Assembly: GCA_015233515.1 (NCBI GenBank)
Contig: JADFXS010000032.1
Coordinates: 1-18,973, forward strand
DNA length: 18,973 nt
Source: Deltaproteobacteria bacterium
GTDB taxonomy: Bacteria > Desulfobacterota > Desulfarculia > Adiutricales > JAGVGV01
Reading direction: 5' to 3'
The notes under the pieces are model-generated. The model did not search any database. It was not told the DNA's origin and saw only the letters and a program-made list of their open reading frames with translations. Shown piece by piece: positions 6,555 to 15,975 of the stretch. The first letter of the stretch is position 1. Each line of letters opens with the position of its first letter. Both the position numbers and the translations under genes were made by a program.

Positions 6555-9500
6555 TTATTCTCGATCATGTCCGTCCAGGACCGCCCTGATGGTTTCCGCC
6601 ATTTCCTTAACAATGAACGGCTTTAATATCAAGCGCTTGATACCCATGGCCGACAATTTATCAGTCGATGTCAGTTGATTGAAACCGGTACAGAGCAAGA
6701 TCGGCATTTCAGATCGAATTTTCAGTATTTCCTTGGCCAGCTCGGACCCGGTCAGATGCGGCATGGTTTGGTCGGTAATCAGCAAATCAAAATCATAAGG
6801 GCGCTCTCTGAACAAGGCCAAGGCTTCCCGGCTGGAGGTCAAGCCGGTGGCTTGATAGCCCAAATGCTGCAAAATATCCATTCCCACTCTGACAATGGCA
6901 TCTTCATCGTCAACCAAGAGAACGCGTTCCACCCCGCGAGGCAATGTTTTGATCTCCGTTTCCGGTTGTTCCGCCGCCTCGTTTACGCTTAACGGAAGGT
7001 AGACGCGAAAAGTCGACCCCTTTCCCACCTCGCTGTAGACACTTATTTTGCCGCCGTAGCTCTTGACTATCCCATAAACCACGGAAAGCCCTAAGCCCGT
7101 GCCTTCCCTTTGGTTCTTGGTCGTGAAAAAAGGTTCGAATATTCGTTCCTTGAGAGCATCATCCATGCCACATCCGGTATCCCGGACCATCAAGCAGGCG
7201 TAAGGGCCGGCCGCCAATCCTTCAAATGGGAAACATATCGGATAATCAAGTTGTTGTAGGGATAACCCAACCTGCAAAATGCCTCCGCGCTCTTGCATGG
7301 CGTGGGCGGCATTCGTGCACAAATTCATTAGAATTTGCTGTATCTGAGTCGGATTACCATGGATGGTGAGAGGTTGATCGTCAATGTCATGAATGAGTTC
7401 AATAGTGGTCGGCAAAGAGGACCTTAAAAGTTTTAAAGCATCTTGGATAATGGGAGCCAATTGAATCGGTTTGAAATTGTTTTCGCCGCGGCGGCTGAAT
7501 TCCAGTATCTGCCTGACCAGGTCTTTGGCTCGCATCCCGGATTTGAGAATTTGATCCAAATTGTCTCTCTGTTTCCGGATGGAGCCTACGTTCATCATGG
7601 CCATTTCGGCATTGCCGATAATGGCGGCGAGGATATTGTTGAAATCGTGGGCGATGCCGCCGGCCAGTGTCCCGATGGCCTCCATTTTTTGAGATTGCCG
7701 GAGTTGGTTTTCCAGTTTTTGCCTTTCTTCTTCCGCTTGCTTGATTTTGCTGATGTCGCGACCGACAAAAACAATATGCGAACTGCCCTTTAAGGAAATC
7801 AGCCGCGCCGATAATAGCGCGGTCACTACGACGCCGTCTTTCCGTCTGACCTTTATTTCCAGGTTATCGAAACAACCTTTTTCTAAAAGAATTTTTTTTA
7901 AGTGAGGTCTTTCCCCGGGAATGACAAATTCTCCGATCTCCTCGCTTGATTTGCCGATGACCTCTTCGCGGGTGAAACCGGTCAGAGCGGTGTATCCATT
8001 ATTGACGCTGACGTATAGGTCGTCTTCCAAATGGACCAGACCTATCGAGTCCGGACTGGTATCGAAAATAAGCCTGAAGAGTTCCTCACTTTCCTTTAAA
8101 GCTTCTTCGGCCGCTTTACGCTCGGTTATATCGTTCAAAAGCACCAGGTGCCTGTTGCCGATGTCCGTGCCGAACATCTCAACTATACGCGTTGAACCAT
8201 CCTTGCAAACCATTTTAAACACTTGTGGAGTAATATCCGTCTGCTCCCGCGTGGCCGCTTCCACGGCTTTTTGCCAGATGGCTGAAACTTCCCGACGATA
8301 TTTTTCATCAGGATAAGCCGATCGCCACCAAGTTTCCAGGTTCGGAATATCGTCGACCGTGTAGCCCAAAACCGCGGTAAACCGGTCGTTCACATATTCG
8401 ATATCGTGATATTCATTGCTGATGACTATCGGGATAGGGGAGTGCTTGGTCAGCAGTCTAAAATGCTTTTCACTCTGACGCAAGGCCGCGTCTATTTTCT
8501 TCTGTTCGGCCATGATCTTGGCCAGTTTTAGATTGCTCAAGCTCAGTTTGGAAATCATATCCGTGAATTTGACCAAAAAATCCATCTGGATATCAGCTTG
8601 GTCACGGCTGATGCGCGGCACGGCTCGCAAGGCGGTCAGGTACGCTTCCGGATCAAAACCATATCGAGCCGCCTGGTCGGCGAATATCTCTATATTCAGA
8701 TCTTGATCGTCATATAAAAATTGGCCGGTATAGATATTGCCGACATATTTTCCGCCGATATACAAAGGGGTCACGACGTCCCAAAGGTTGTTCTTGCACT
8801 GGTAAGCCACATATTCGCCTTGTCGGACATTCTGAGCCAGAAAAAGATCACTTTCGGTGCAATATTTAGAGCACAACGGATGAACACGGTGGAATTTGGT
8901 GCAGATATCCCGCCAGCCGGTGGCCACCAGCACATTCCCTTTGAGATCGAGAATCGCCGTGGCGATATTGGTCGACTTGGTATAATCGTCCAACATGGAT
9001 TGAATGGCCGGAGTGTCGAGGATGTTACCCAAGTCCTGGTCTTCGATATCAATATCCGGAGAAAGAATTGAATCCAGCTTTAACCTCAATCGCTCCTGAC
9101 TAACCTTCACGGCTTCTTCGGCCCGTTTGAGTTCGGTGACATCCAGATTCGCACCGTATAATTTGACGGCCTGGCCGAGAGCGTTTCTAAAAATAAAAAA
9201 ACGGACCATGAAATGGCGAACTTCGCCATTTCGGCAAATAATTCGGTGCTGAAACTGCTTAATGTAATGTTTGACCGTTGAGGAGAGGGCGTTGGCGATT
9301 TCTTCATTTACGATGCGTACTTCATCCGGATGGGCGAATTTGCGGGCGTAAATCTCAGTCGACATGGAATAGCCGCCTTCATTCTCGACCGTCGTGCCGT
9401 ACAGAGCATAAAATTGATCATTAAAGGTAAACAGCTTGGAGGAGACGTCATATTCCCAGTGCACCAATTTAGCCAGACCCATGGCTAAAGATAGCTGAGC

Positions 9501-9617
9501 CTGGCTGGTAGCCAAGTCTTCCTTGACATTCTTTTGGCCGGCGTGCTCGGCTTCCAATTCGGCAACACGTCGACGAAGCGATTCCAATTCGGCAGCCACT
9601 TGTATTTTATCGGCCAT
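6555..9617 (-). CDS. Hybrid sensor histidine kinase with PAS and PocR domains and C-terminal receiver
   Basis: Counting from the ATG at 9617 (GGAG ten bases upstream; a TTG further out is less likely) the protein has 1020 residues. Order: N-terminal coiled coil (about 5-45), PAS (45-165), PocR ligand domain (185-365) with cysteines 239, 249, 253 and 274, PAS (383-500), PAS (510-630), HisKA with AHDFNN (H657), HATPase with N769 and the glycine box GTGLGL (839-844), then a receiver with D903/D904, phospho-acceptor D949 and K999. No membrane segment is seen, so it should be cytoplasmic. PocR domains bind small organic ligands such as diols, and the Cys set is typical of the domain. No separate DNA-binding response regulator is in the window. 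Confidence 0.92.
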   Translation of the reverse strand: MADKIQVAAELESLRRRVAELEAEHAGQKNVKEDLATSQAQLSLAMGLAKLVHWEYDVSSKLFTFNDQFYALYGTTVENEGGYSMSTEIYARKFAHPDEVRIVNEEIANALSSTVKHYIKQFQHRIICRNGEVRHFMVRFFIFRNALGQAVKLYGANLDVTELKRAEEAVKVSQERLRLKLDSILSPDIDIEDQDLGNILDTPAIQSMLDDYTKSTNIATAILDLKGNVLVATGWRDICTKFHRVHPLCSKYCTESDLFLAQNVRQGEYVAYQCKNNLWDVVTPLYIGGKYVGNIYTGQFLYDDQDLNIEIFADQAARYGFDPEAYLTALRAVPRISRDQADIQMDFLVKFTDMISKLSLSNLKLAKIMAEQKKIDAALRQSEKHFRLLTKHSPIPIVISNEYHDIEYVNDRFTAVLGYTVDDIPNLETWWRSAYPDEKYRREVSAIWQKAVEAATREQTDITPQVFKMVCKDGSTRIVEMFGTDIGNRHLVLLNDITERKAAEEALKESEELFRLIFDTSPDSIGLVHLEDDLYVSVNNGYTALTGFTREEVIGKSSEEIGEFVIPGERPHLKKILLEKGCFDNLEIKVRRKDGVVVTALLSARLISLKGSSHIVFVGRDISKIKQAEEERQKLENQLRQSQKMEAIGTLAGGIAHDFNNILAAIIGNAEMAMMNVGSIRKQRDNLDQILKSGMRAKDLVRQILEFSRRGENNFKPIQLAPIIQDALKLLRSSLPTTIELIHDIDDQPLTIHGNPTQIQQILMNLCTNAAHAMQERGGILQVGLSLQQLDYPICFPFEGLAAGPYACLMVRDTGCGMDDALKERIFEPFFTTKNQREGTGLGLSVVYGIVKSYGGKISVYSEVGKGSTFRVYLPLSVNEAAEQPETEIKTLPRGVERVLLVDDEDAIVRVGMDILQHLGYQATGLTSSREALALFRERPYDFDLLITDQTMPHLTGSELAKEILKIRSEMPILLCTGFNQLTSTDKLSAMGIKRLILKPFIVKEMAETIRAVLDGHDRE

Positions 9618-9990
9618 GTGCTTTATTCTCCGACAAGGCAAAAAATTTATTATCTGCCATTGTTACAAGGCGATGACTCCCATTGGCGAGGAATCCGTTA
9701 CCGGTTATGATCTCTTGCGCTAACTTCGGCTCCTGCTTGGTGACAGGAAAGTCAAAGCCGCCGGATATCCTTTGTATCGCATATATTGAATAAGTATGAA
9801 GGTAATTCATTAAAGACGCAAGTACCGAACATGCGGACACGCGCACTCCCTGCAGCTTGCCGTGGGGTTAGCGCGCAAAAAAATTAAAAGACACTAGTCC
9901 TTTACATGCCAAAGTTTCCTCGCGGTTCACTGCGTGAAACTTCAATTTTCAAGAGGCGAGGAGCGTTAGAGACGCTGTCACGAACTTGGC
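9618..9990 (-). other. Intergenic region between the two histidine kinase genes
   Basis: About 370 bp. It contains one copy of a 41-nt dispersed repeat (9827-9867), a 7-bp stem AAGTTTC/GAAACTT (9912-9918 with 9936-9942) and a small AGCGT/ACGCT stem (9963-9977) just beyond the stop of the upstream kinase. Both stems lie where a transcript end of the rightmost kinase gene would be, but no T-run follows on the minus strand. The 79-codon minus-strand frame beginning at 9846 starts inside the repeat and overlaps the kinase start; I do not take it as a gene. Confidence 0.5.
9827..9867 (-). repeat. REP-like 41-nt dispersed repeat, copy A
   Basis: Read on the minus strand it starts CCCCACGGCAAGCTGC and ends CGCATGTTC. 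It aligns without gaps over 41 nt to copies at 14908-14948 (30 matches) and 16048-16088 (28 matches). The 5' half can form a small hairpin and the 3' half holds TGCGC followed by ATGTTC. Confidence 0.6.
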
Positions 9991-12513
9991 TTATTTGCTT
10001 TTTTCGTCTAGGACCGCCCGGATTTTGTATAATAAATCGTTCAACTGATAAGGTTTCCCGACATATCCAGCCGCTCCGGCTTTCAGAGTGTTTTTCATTC
10101 GACCGTCAGCCGAATATCCACTTGATATCAATATTTTAGCTGATGGATCAACCAGAAGGATCTCCTGCAAGCATCGGTAACCACCCATGCCGGGCATGCC
10201 GATGTCCAGAAGGACTAATTTGACTTTATCGCGTTGAGCGATGAAAATTTCCAGAGCCTCTTCGCCACTAGTCGCGGTAATAACCTTATATCCAAAGCGC
10301 TTAAGCCCCGTGGACGCGGAATCTCTGATTGACGTTTCATCGTCCACTAAAAGGATGGTTTCGGTTCCGCCTATAGGTAATTGTTCCTCTGATGAACTAT
10401 CCGAGGTTATCTCCTTTTGTTCAATGGCGGGCAGGTATATCTTGAAGGTCGTCCCTTGGCCGATCTCGCTGTAGCAATTGATATAGCCCCCGTGGCCTTT
10501 GACGATACCGTAGACGGAAGCAAGCCCAAGTCCGGTTCCTTTACCGATCTCCTTAGTCGTGAAGAAGGGATCGAAGATATGCGGTATGGCTTCCTGGCCT
10601 ATACCCTGTCCGGTATCCGTAACAGTCAATAAAACGTAATTACCCGGAGTTGCGCCGAGGTAATTGCCGGCGGACTCTTCGCCCAGGGTGATGTTCCCTG
10701 TTTCAATAATCAATTTTCCACCGTCCGGCATAGCGTCGGCGGCGTTGCCGCCCAAGTTCAGAAGAATCTGTTCGATCTGAACGGGATCAGCCTGGATCAT
10801 CCATAAGGGACTGCCAGGATGGAATTCTATATTGATCATCTTTGGGATGGTTCGTTCCAGTAGCCCGCTGGCATTTTCGACTTCCTGGTTGAGGTATAAA
10901 GGGCGGCGTTCGGTTTCCACCTTACGGCTGAAAAGGAGCAGTTGCTTGACGAGTTGAGCCGCTCGTTCAATCGCTTTTTCGATTGCTTTAAGTCTCCGGT
11001 ATTCCGAATCCGTCTTTGTTTTATTCATGAGCAATAAAGAGGTGTATCCGCTGATCGCCTGGAGCAGGTTGTTGAAGTCATGGGAAACACCGCCGGCCAG
11101 TCGGCCAATGGATTCCATCTTCTGGGCATGAACCAGTTGGGCTTGCAGCTTTTTCTCTTGTTGTTCCGCGCGCTTTTTCTCGGTGACGTCAAGGACTGTC
11201 CCGATGGCCGCGGGTCTTCCTTTAAATAATATTGAGGCGCCGTAGATCTCAACGTCAATTAATTCTCCATATTTTTTAACGCATTTGGCGGTATAATGAA
11301 TCGATTCGGCTTGTCCTGACAATCGCTTAATCACCGCTTCCTGGACCTTATTTAAATCCTCAGGGTGGATCAAATCCCGGAACCTCATATTATCCGAACA
11401 TTCCTCCACCGTGTAGCCGAACATCTGAGCAAATTTAGGGTTTGCATACTTCAATACATCATCCTGAATCATATATATGCCGACAAAGGATTGTTCGGAG
11501 AAATTTTTAAATTTGATCTCGGATTCCCGCAGCGCCTCCGCCGCCCGCACACGCTCGGTGATGTCCAGGTGCTGTATAACGGCATTTGTGACCTTGCCGT
11601 CGCTATTTTTCAATGGTGAAATCAGGACTTCTAAAATGACAAACGCCTTATTCCTAAGATTGAGTTGCTGAAGTTCACGGGTGTTGTATCTAAGAGTAAA
11701 TTCAGCCGTTTCACCACGCTCGAATACAGCTTGAACAAGAGGCATGAACCCATGACGCTCCACGATATCGTCCTTGAGCACGTTGTACTTGCCCACAACG
11801 TCCGCATCCATGATATTGAGCAAATTCCGGCAGGCTTGGTTGATTTTTATAAGTGTGCCGTTCTCGTCCGAAATCCATTGAGCACAAGGACTCTGATCAA
11901 AAATTTTTTCCAGAAAAGCCTCGGAAGTCTGTAATCTATCCTGCACCCGCTTTCGTTCAGTGATGTCGCTCACCGCGAAATGATACAAAAGCGCGTCATC
12001 AACGTCCCGCACGATGGCGGTTTCCAGCCGGGCCCAGAAATGAGACCCATCCCGGCGCAACATCCTCATCTCGCCACCCAGGGATTTGCCTGTTTCAAGA
12101 AGTTGCCGTAAATGATTGTAGTAACCGCCCTGATCTTCAGGATAGATGAAACGGATTAATGGCTGTGACTTGAGAGCAAATCGCTCCACTCCCAAAAGGT
12201 TGGCGCCGGTAAGATTAGCATCTAATATTAAACCTTTTTCACTGACGGTGAAATACCCTACCAGGGCCAGATCAAAGAGGTTGAAATATTTGGCATGGGC
12301 CGCGTCGAGTTCCTCTTGAGCCCGTTGCATTTCCTCCTTCTGCATCTCCAATTCGATTTGGTGCACTCGCAGCTCGTGAACCAGTCGTTGGGTTTCATCC
12401 GTGGACATGACCTCAAGATTATCCGTCGAGCCGGCGTTTTTTTCCCGAATCTTCTCTTCGGTCTGACGGGGTAGTCCTACGTCGTCTTCAGGTCGGTTAT
12501 CCTTGTTGGTCAT
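9991..12513 (-). CDS. Hybrid sensor histidine kinase with three PAS domains and C-terminal receiver
   Basis: An 840-residue soluble protein. Order: acidic start and coiled coil (about 20-75), PAS (75-190), PAS (197-322), PAS (330-450), HisKA with SHDFNN (H478), HATPase with N590, TDTGQGIG (632-639) and GTGLGL (659-664), then a receiver with D724/D725, phospho-acceptor D770 and K820. GAGAGG six bases before the ATG supports the start. No transmembrane segment is visible. The three PAS units differ, so ligands or redox signals cannot be named. The HK-receiver fusion lacks an Hpt domain and no output regulator lies nearby; with the neighbouring PocR kinase it forms two same-direction orphan hybrids of related architecture but without a shared short spacer. 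Confidence 0.92.
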   Translation of the reverse strand: MTNKDNRPEDDVGLPRQTEEKIREKNAGSTDNLEVMSTDETQRLVHELRVHQIELEMQKEEMQRAQEELDAAHAKYFNLFDLALVGYFTVSEKGLILDANLTGANLLGVERFALKSQPLIRFIYPEDQGGYYNHLRQLLETGKSLGGEMRMLRRDGSHFWARLETAIVRDVDDALLYHFAVSDITERKRVQDRLQTSEAFLEKIFDQSPCAQWISDENGTLIKINQACRNLLNIMDADVVGKYNVLKDDIVERHGFMPLVQAVFERGETAEFTLRYNTRELQQLNLRNKAFVILEVLISPLKNSDGKVTNAVIQHLDITERVRAAEALRESEIKFKNFSEQSFVGIYMIQDDVLKYANPKFAQMFGYTVEECSDNMRFRDLIHPEDLNKVQEAVIKRLSGQAESIHYTAKCVKKYGELIDVEIYGASILFKGRPAAIGTVLDVTEKKRAEQQEKKLQAQLVHAQKMESIGRLAGGVSHDFNNLLQAISGYTSLLLMNKTKTDSEYRRLKAIEKAIERAAQLVKQLLLFSRKVETERRPLYLNQEVENASGLLERTIPKMINIEFHPGSPLWMIQADPVQIEQILLNLGGNAADAMPDGGKLIIETGNITLGEESAGNYLGATPGNYVLLTVTDTGQGIGQEAIPHIFDPFFTTKEIGKGTGLGLASVYGIVKGHGGYINCYSEIGQGTTFKIYLPAIEQKEITSDSSSEEQLPIGGTETILLVDDETSIRDSASTGLKRFGYKVITATSGEEALEIFIAQRDKVKLVLLDIGMPGMGGYRCLQEILLVDPSAKILISSGYSADGRMKNTLKAGAAGYVGKPYQLNDLLYKIRAVLDEKSK

Positions 12514-13039
12514 CGTGGACCTCTCACAATTTCAAGAATTGTTTTTTTCCATTGCTCCGCTGAGTCTTGAGGCCGGTGTTCGGCGATATCAGTTGAGGCT
12601 TAAGAGAACCACCCTATTGTGGAAAGGAATATTGGTCAAGGGAGAGAGGAAAACACCTGTCATCACTCTTGTTCCGCGAGAGTCGAAATTGAAATACTCC
12701 GTATTAAAAAATCAAGCAATTACCGTGTCGAAAAAAGGATTAGAAAAAATACAGTTTAATCCTTTATCTCTTTCCGTAACCTTTGTCACTATGGTGTTAT
12801 CGAGCATTGGCGCGATCTGCTTTGGCCAAACTGTCCTATAATAATATGATTATGGCATGGAATATGACAAACGCAATAGGCAAAGAGCCTACCTTTCGGA
12901 TCGTGAATTCAGGCGAATTACCGGCTTCGTAATTGCTGCTCGATTTTTTCGTCCCTGGCAGAAAGCTAATTAATCTTGTTTTCTTTAGGGCGGAGGCTAC
13001 AATTCGTTCACAAACTTTTCACTACGCAGGGGAAAGGCC
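12514..13039. other. Intergenic region between divergent genes
   Basis: About 525 bp between the leftward kinase and the rightward putative lipoprotein gene. A 112-codon frame on the plus strand (to 12841) starts with TTG inside the kinase gene, has no ribosome-binding site and no recognisable family, so I leave it out. I see no tRNA, terminator or strong promoter; both divergent promoters must lie here. Confidence 0.4.
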
Positions 13040-13981
13040 ATGATCAAAAATCTATTCCGGATATCATTAACACTGATGATGTGCCTGACCTTAGGTTGCG
13101 GCATGGACCGAGGTCTAGGCCTGAGCACTCGTCCGTTGATGACGATTCGTGTCGACGATGCCGAAGCCGAGATTATCGCATCCGCCGAGGGCTGGCACAC
13201 GGCCGCCCACGCCGCTCCTGAATACCGCTGGGTGCCCTCCGCCAACCGATGGTACTTGGCAACATCCTTGATGGTCCGCAAGAACGGAGCGGCAGGCGAG
13301 TCCGCGCGAGGCTGGGAAGTCGCTTATATGCTGAACCAAGCCGTCGTGCACACCACGATCGGCAAGCAGGTGGGGAACTGCCAAGAAGCTCTCGCCGCCG
13401 CACTTCCATTTAACCAATGGTTGGCGATGGAGGCCAGGGACCCTGGGATTATCCGCTATGCTTATGAATCGGGACGAGAACGCGATGCTCTTCGCGCGAT
13501 TCTTCGTAGCGGCATGCATGCCAATCTGTATGTGCCGATCGGTCGCGCCATACCGGGCCAACCTCAGAAACAAATCAACTATGGACCATTCTTCGAAACA
13601 GTGCAACAGGCTGTCGCTTTAGGAGCGCAAGGCAAACCTGACCTGGAGTCCGCCCTTTATACAATCCTTGCACCTGATCCTCGATTCGATACGCAAATTT
13701 GGGACTCATCCAATGTCCGGGAATTCCTGCTGTTGGCTCCGGACCCGCAGCGGAAACAGCCACTTATCGAACAGACCCTGTCCTATTGCACCCGAACCGA
13801 TCTGCCCTATCCCTGCGCCCAGTGGCGGCTGGATATGATGGCCGGCCTTATCGGCGAGTCACGTGATTCAAAACTGTGCGACCGCGGTCTTAAATTCGCG
13901 GCGAAGCTGCTCGACCAACCTGGAGAAAAAAATGAAACCGAAAGCATAAAAAATCAGGCGTTCTATCGCGGTAGAGGTTAG
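13040..13981 (+). CDS. Unrecognised exported protein, possible lipoprotein
   Basis: 313 residues, start supported by GGGGAAAGG before the ATG. Residues 1-20 form a signal peptide: two basic residues, a hydrophobic run and a cysteine at 20 (LTLGC). The -3 residue is Thr, not the usual Leu/Val/Ile, so lipidation is likely but not certain. The mature part begins with a segment rich in acidic residues (RVDDAEAEIIASAEGW), then mixed helices (AALPFNQWLAMEA) with later cysteines in NCQEA, SYCTRTDLPYPC and LCDRG that could pair in the periplasm. I recognise no family. It faces the 14067-14864 gene end to end with an 85-bp gap. Confidence 0.65.
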   Translation: MIKNLFRISLTLMMCLTLGCGMDRGLGLSTRPLMTIRVDDAEAEIIASAEGWHTAAHAAPEYRWVPSANRWYLATSLMVRKNGAAGESARGWEVAYMLNQAVVHTTIGKQVGNCQEALAAALPFNQWLAMEARDPGIIRYAYESGRERDALRAILRSGMHANLYVPIGRAIPGQPQKQINYGPFFETVQQAVALGAQGKPDLESALYTILAPDPRFDTQIWDSSNVREFLLLAPDPQRKQPLIEQTLSYCTRTDLPYPCAQWRLDMMAGLIGESRDSKLCDRGLKFAAKLLDQPGEKNETESIKNQAFYRGRG

Positions 13982-14066
13982 AAACTCTGACGGGCGTCGC
14001 CTGAACATGCCATTTCAGCTGCTGACTATCTATGCTTAGTCACCACGAGTATGATAGATGAAGTCT

Positions 14067-14864
14067 TCAGCGCAAGATCAGAGATTTCGGCGCCGCCACC
14101 GATACAGGCCAGCCTGAGTGTCGGAAAAACACGTTAACAGAATCTGATTTTTCCTCTCTGAGCCAATTTCCCGCGCTCACCCTGACCCAATGAGAGGAAA
14201 TCCGGGAGAGATCGGCGCAGGGAACTTCCCGCCAGGGCGGTTTGACCAGAGCCAGCGCCTGGTAATCAACGTCCCAGCATCGAGATAAACCGGTAGTGTC
14301 GGACTTGAACTTGAGAAACAGCATATCCGACGCGGCGCGCTGATCTTCCAGAATCTCGAAGCAGCAGTCGACATTTCGGTTGGCCGGCAGGGTGACCTCC
14401 GACCAAGATAGCCCATCCCGGCTTTTATAGAGGGTTGGGTAGGTCCCTTCGATCTGCCATTGGGTGACCAGCCAGAGAGTGTTGTCCTTATCCTTGAACA
14501 TGGCTGTCGGGGCTCCGGGAAGGTAGAGGCCAGTGCTCCATTTACCGCTTTTATCGACCAGTACTGATAGAAAAGTATTCGAGAAATCACTTAAATAATC
14601 AGTCAGGCCGAGAAATAGCAGAAGCCGGTCAGGACTCAGTTCGAAGAAATCGTTGCTGAACAAAGGGGCTTGGTCTCTATTGTTTCCGGACGAAATCAAT
14701 CGACCGCGTATCTGCTCCTGAATATCGGCTGGCAGGAGAAAGACTTGACCCGACCCGTAAGACGCGGTCGGCGGATTATCCTGGGCCTGGACTCGAGCCG
14801 GGAGAAACCAGGCTATTATGGCGATCTGAAGCAGAACCCAAACGTATTTTTCGACCTTAGACAT
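14067..14864 (-). CDS. Secreted protein with BNR/beta-propeller-like segments, function unknown
   Basis: 265 residues with a clear signal peptide: KVEKY, hydrophobic core VWVLLQIAIIAWFL and a VQA cleavage site after residue 27. The mature protein is rich in Trp and beta-strand patterns. KDKDNTLWLVTQW (124-136) and YKSRDGLSWSEV (146-157) resemble propeller blades; the second fits the S-x-D-G-x-x-W Asp-box of sialidase-like repeats. Only one clear Asp-box is present and the length is short for a full propeller, so it may be a partial or divergent one. The ribosome-binding site is weak (GGAT before ATG). No enzymatic motif seen. Confidence 0.6.
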   Translation of the reverse strand: MSKVEKYVWVLLQIAIIAWFLPARVQAQDNPPTASYGSGQVFLLPADIQEQIRGRLISSGNNRDQAPLFSNDFFELSPDRLLLFLGLTDYLSDFSNTFLSVLVDKSGKWSTGLYLPGAPTAMFKDKDNTLWLVTQWQIEGTYPTLYKSRDGLSWSEVTLPANRNVDCCFEILEDQRAASDMLFLKFKSDTTGLSRCWDVDYQALALVKPPWREVPCADLSRISSHWVRVSAGNWLREEKSDSVNVFFRHSGWPVSVAAPKSLILR

Positions 14865-14907
14865 GATTATCCAACATTTTCAGCCGGTAAACACAAATAT
14901 TGAATAT

Positions 14908-14948
14908 CCCCGCCGCAAGCTTCGGCGAATGCGCTCGCCTGGATGTTC
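14908..14948 (+). repeat. REP-like 41-nt dispersed repeat, copy B
   Basis: It contains the hairpin CGCCG-CAAGCTT-CGGCG (14911-14927) followed by GAATGCGCT and CTGGATGTTC. It matches copy C (16048-16088) at 30 of 41 positions and copy A (9827-9867, minus strand) at 30 of 41, all without gaps. Confidence 0.6.
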
Positions 14949-15074
14949 AGTAAACCCATTGTAGGCCGCGTCACTAAAAAAGATCAAGAATAATTGGAGT
15001 TACTGCTGGAAACGGAAAGCCCCTATAATAATCAGAGTGTCCGATTATTAACGAGAAAATTCATCGTTTTCTTC

Positions 15075-15104
15075 TTGACAAGATATTGCTCCCCGGACCA
15101 TAAG
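15075..15104 (+). promoter_or_regulatory. Candidate promoter for uppP
   Basis: TTGACA (15075-15080) with an 18-base gap to CATAAG (15099-15104). The -35 is perfect, the -10 matches four of six. It lies about 50 bp before the uppP start. The sequence TTCTTGACAAG is shared with 6273-6283, but no -10 follows there. Confidence 0.35.
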
Positions 15105-15153
15105 AAAGCGTTAATTTGAAGGACCAGTACCTCCAAAAAAGTTGGCCGATCAT

Positions 15154-15975
15154 ATGAGCATTTTTCAAGCAGTTGTTTATGGGCTGATCCAAGGATTGGC
15201 CGAATTTCTACCGATCTCCTCCTCCGCTCACCTCATCTTGGCGCCATGGTTCTTCCATTGGCAAGACCCCGGGCTCTCCTTTGATATTGCCCTCCATCTT
15301 GGAACTCTGATCGCCATCATCGCTTATTTATGGAAAGACTGGTTAGCGATATTTCTATCGGCCTTCGGTAAACCCATTCGAAACCGCCACAGACCGTTCT
15401 TTACCTCAACGTATAGACATTACACTAAAAATTATCTCTGGTTATTGGTAGCCGCGACCATTCCCGGCGCCTTGATCGGCTATCTGCTTGAACATTATGC
15501 GGAAAAAACCTTTCGCCACCCGCTTCTCGTCGCCTCGGCCTTGGGAATCATGGGCTTTATCCTTTACTTGGCGGATCGACGGACTCGAAGAACTAGAACC
15601 TTGGGGCAAGTGTCACTGGGCGATGCCTTGATCATCGGCCTGTCCCAAGCTTTCGCGATCGTGCCGGGAGTATCGCGATCCGGAGCCACCATCTCCGCCG
15701 CTCTTTTTTTAGGCCTGGACAGGGTCAGCGCGGCCAGGTTCTCTTTTCTGCTCTCCACACCCATTATCTTCGGCGCGGTGGTCTTAAAGCTGAACACCTT
15801 TATCCGAGCGGGTTTCGGCGTTCCGGAAGTCATCGGTATCGTGGTTTCGGCCATCAGCGGCTATATTGCGATCGCCGGACTGATCAAGCTAATCAGCCGC
15901 GTCAGTTATAAAGCATTTTTTCTTTACCGATTATGTCTGGCCTTAATAGTCTTTGCCGTCTATTTTTTGAGATAA
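15154..15975 (+). CDS. uppP: Undecaprenyl-diphosphatase UppP (BacA family)
   Basis: Polytopic membrane enzyme that dephosphorylates undecaprenyl diphosphate to recycle the lipid carrier for peptidoglycan and O-antigen; relatives confer bacitracin tolerance. Family motifs are visible: QGLAEFLPISSSAHL near the N terminus and VPGVSRSGATISAALFLGLD in the middle, containing the catalytic Glu, Ser and Arg positions. Gln stands where E. coli has the first Glu of its EGLTE motif, a known variant. About 273 residues with at least seven hydrophobic segments matches the usual length. I choose the ATG at 15154 because it gives the canonical short N terminus; an in-frame TTG at 15142 would add MADH. Neither has a good Shine-Dalgarno sequence. 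It stands alone, with a long untranslated gap on each side. Confidence 0.93.
   Translation: MSIFQAVVYGLIQGLAEFLPISSSAHLILAPWFFHWQDPGLSFDIALHLGTLIAIIAYLWKDWLAIFLSAFGKPIRNRHRPFFTSTYRHYTKNYLWLLVAATIPGALIGYLLEHYAEKTFRHPLLVASALGIMGFILYLADRRTRRTRTLGQVSLGDALIIGLSQAFAIVPGVSRSGATISAALFLGLDRVSAARFSFLLSTPIIFGAVVLKLNTFIRAGFGVPEVIGIVVSAISGYIAIAGLIKLISRVSYKAFFLYRLCLALIVFAVYFLR

Noticed and set aside
9607..9846. 79-codon minus-strand frame upstream of the PocR kinase
   Set aside because: Begins with GTG inside a dispersed repeat, overlaps the kinase start and has no recognisable domain.
12503..12841. 112-codon plus-strand frame with a C-terminal hydrophobic segment
   Set aside because: Starts with TTG inside the opposing kinase gene, no Shine-Dalgarno sequence, no family resemblance.
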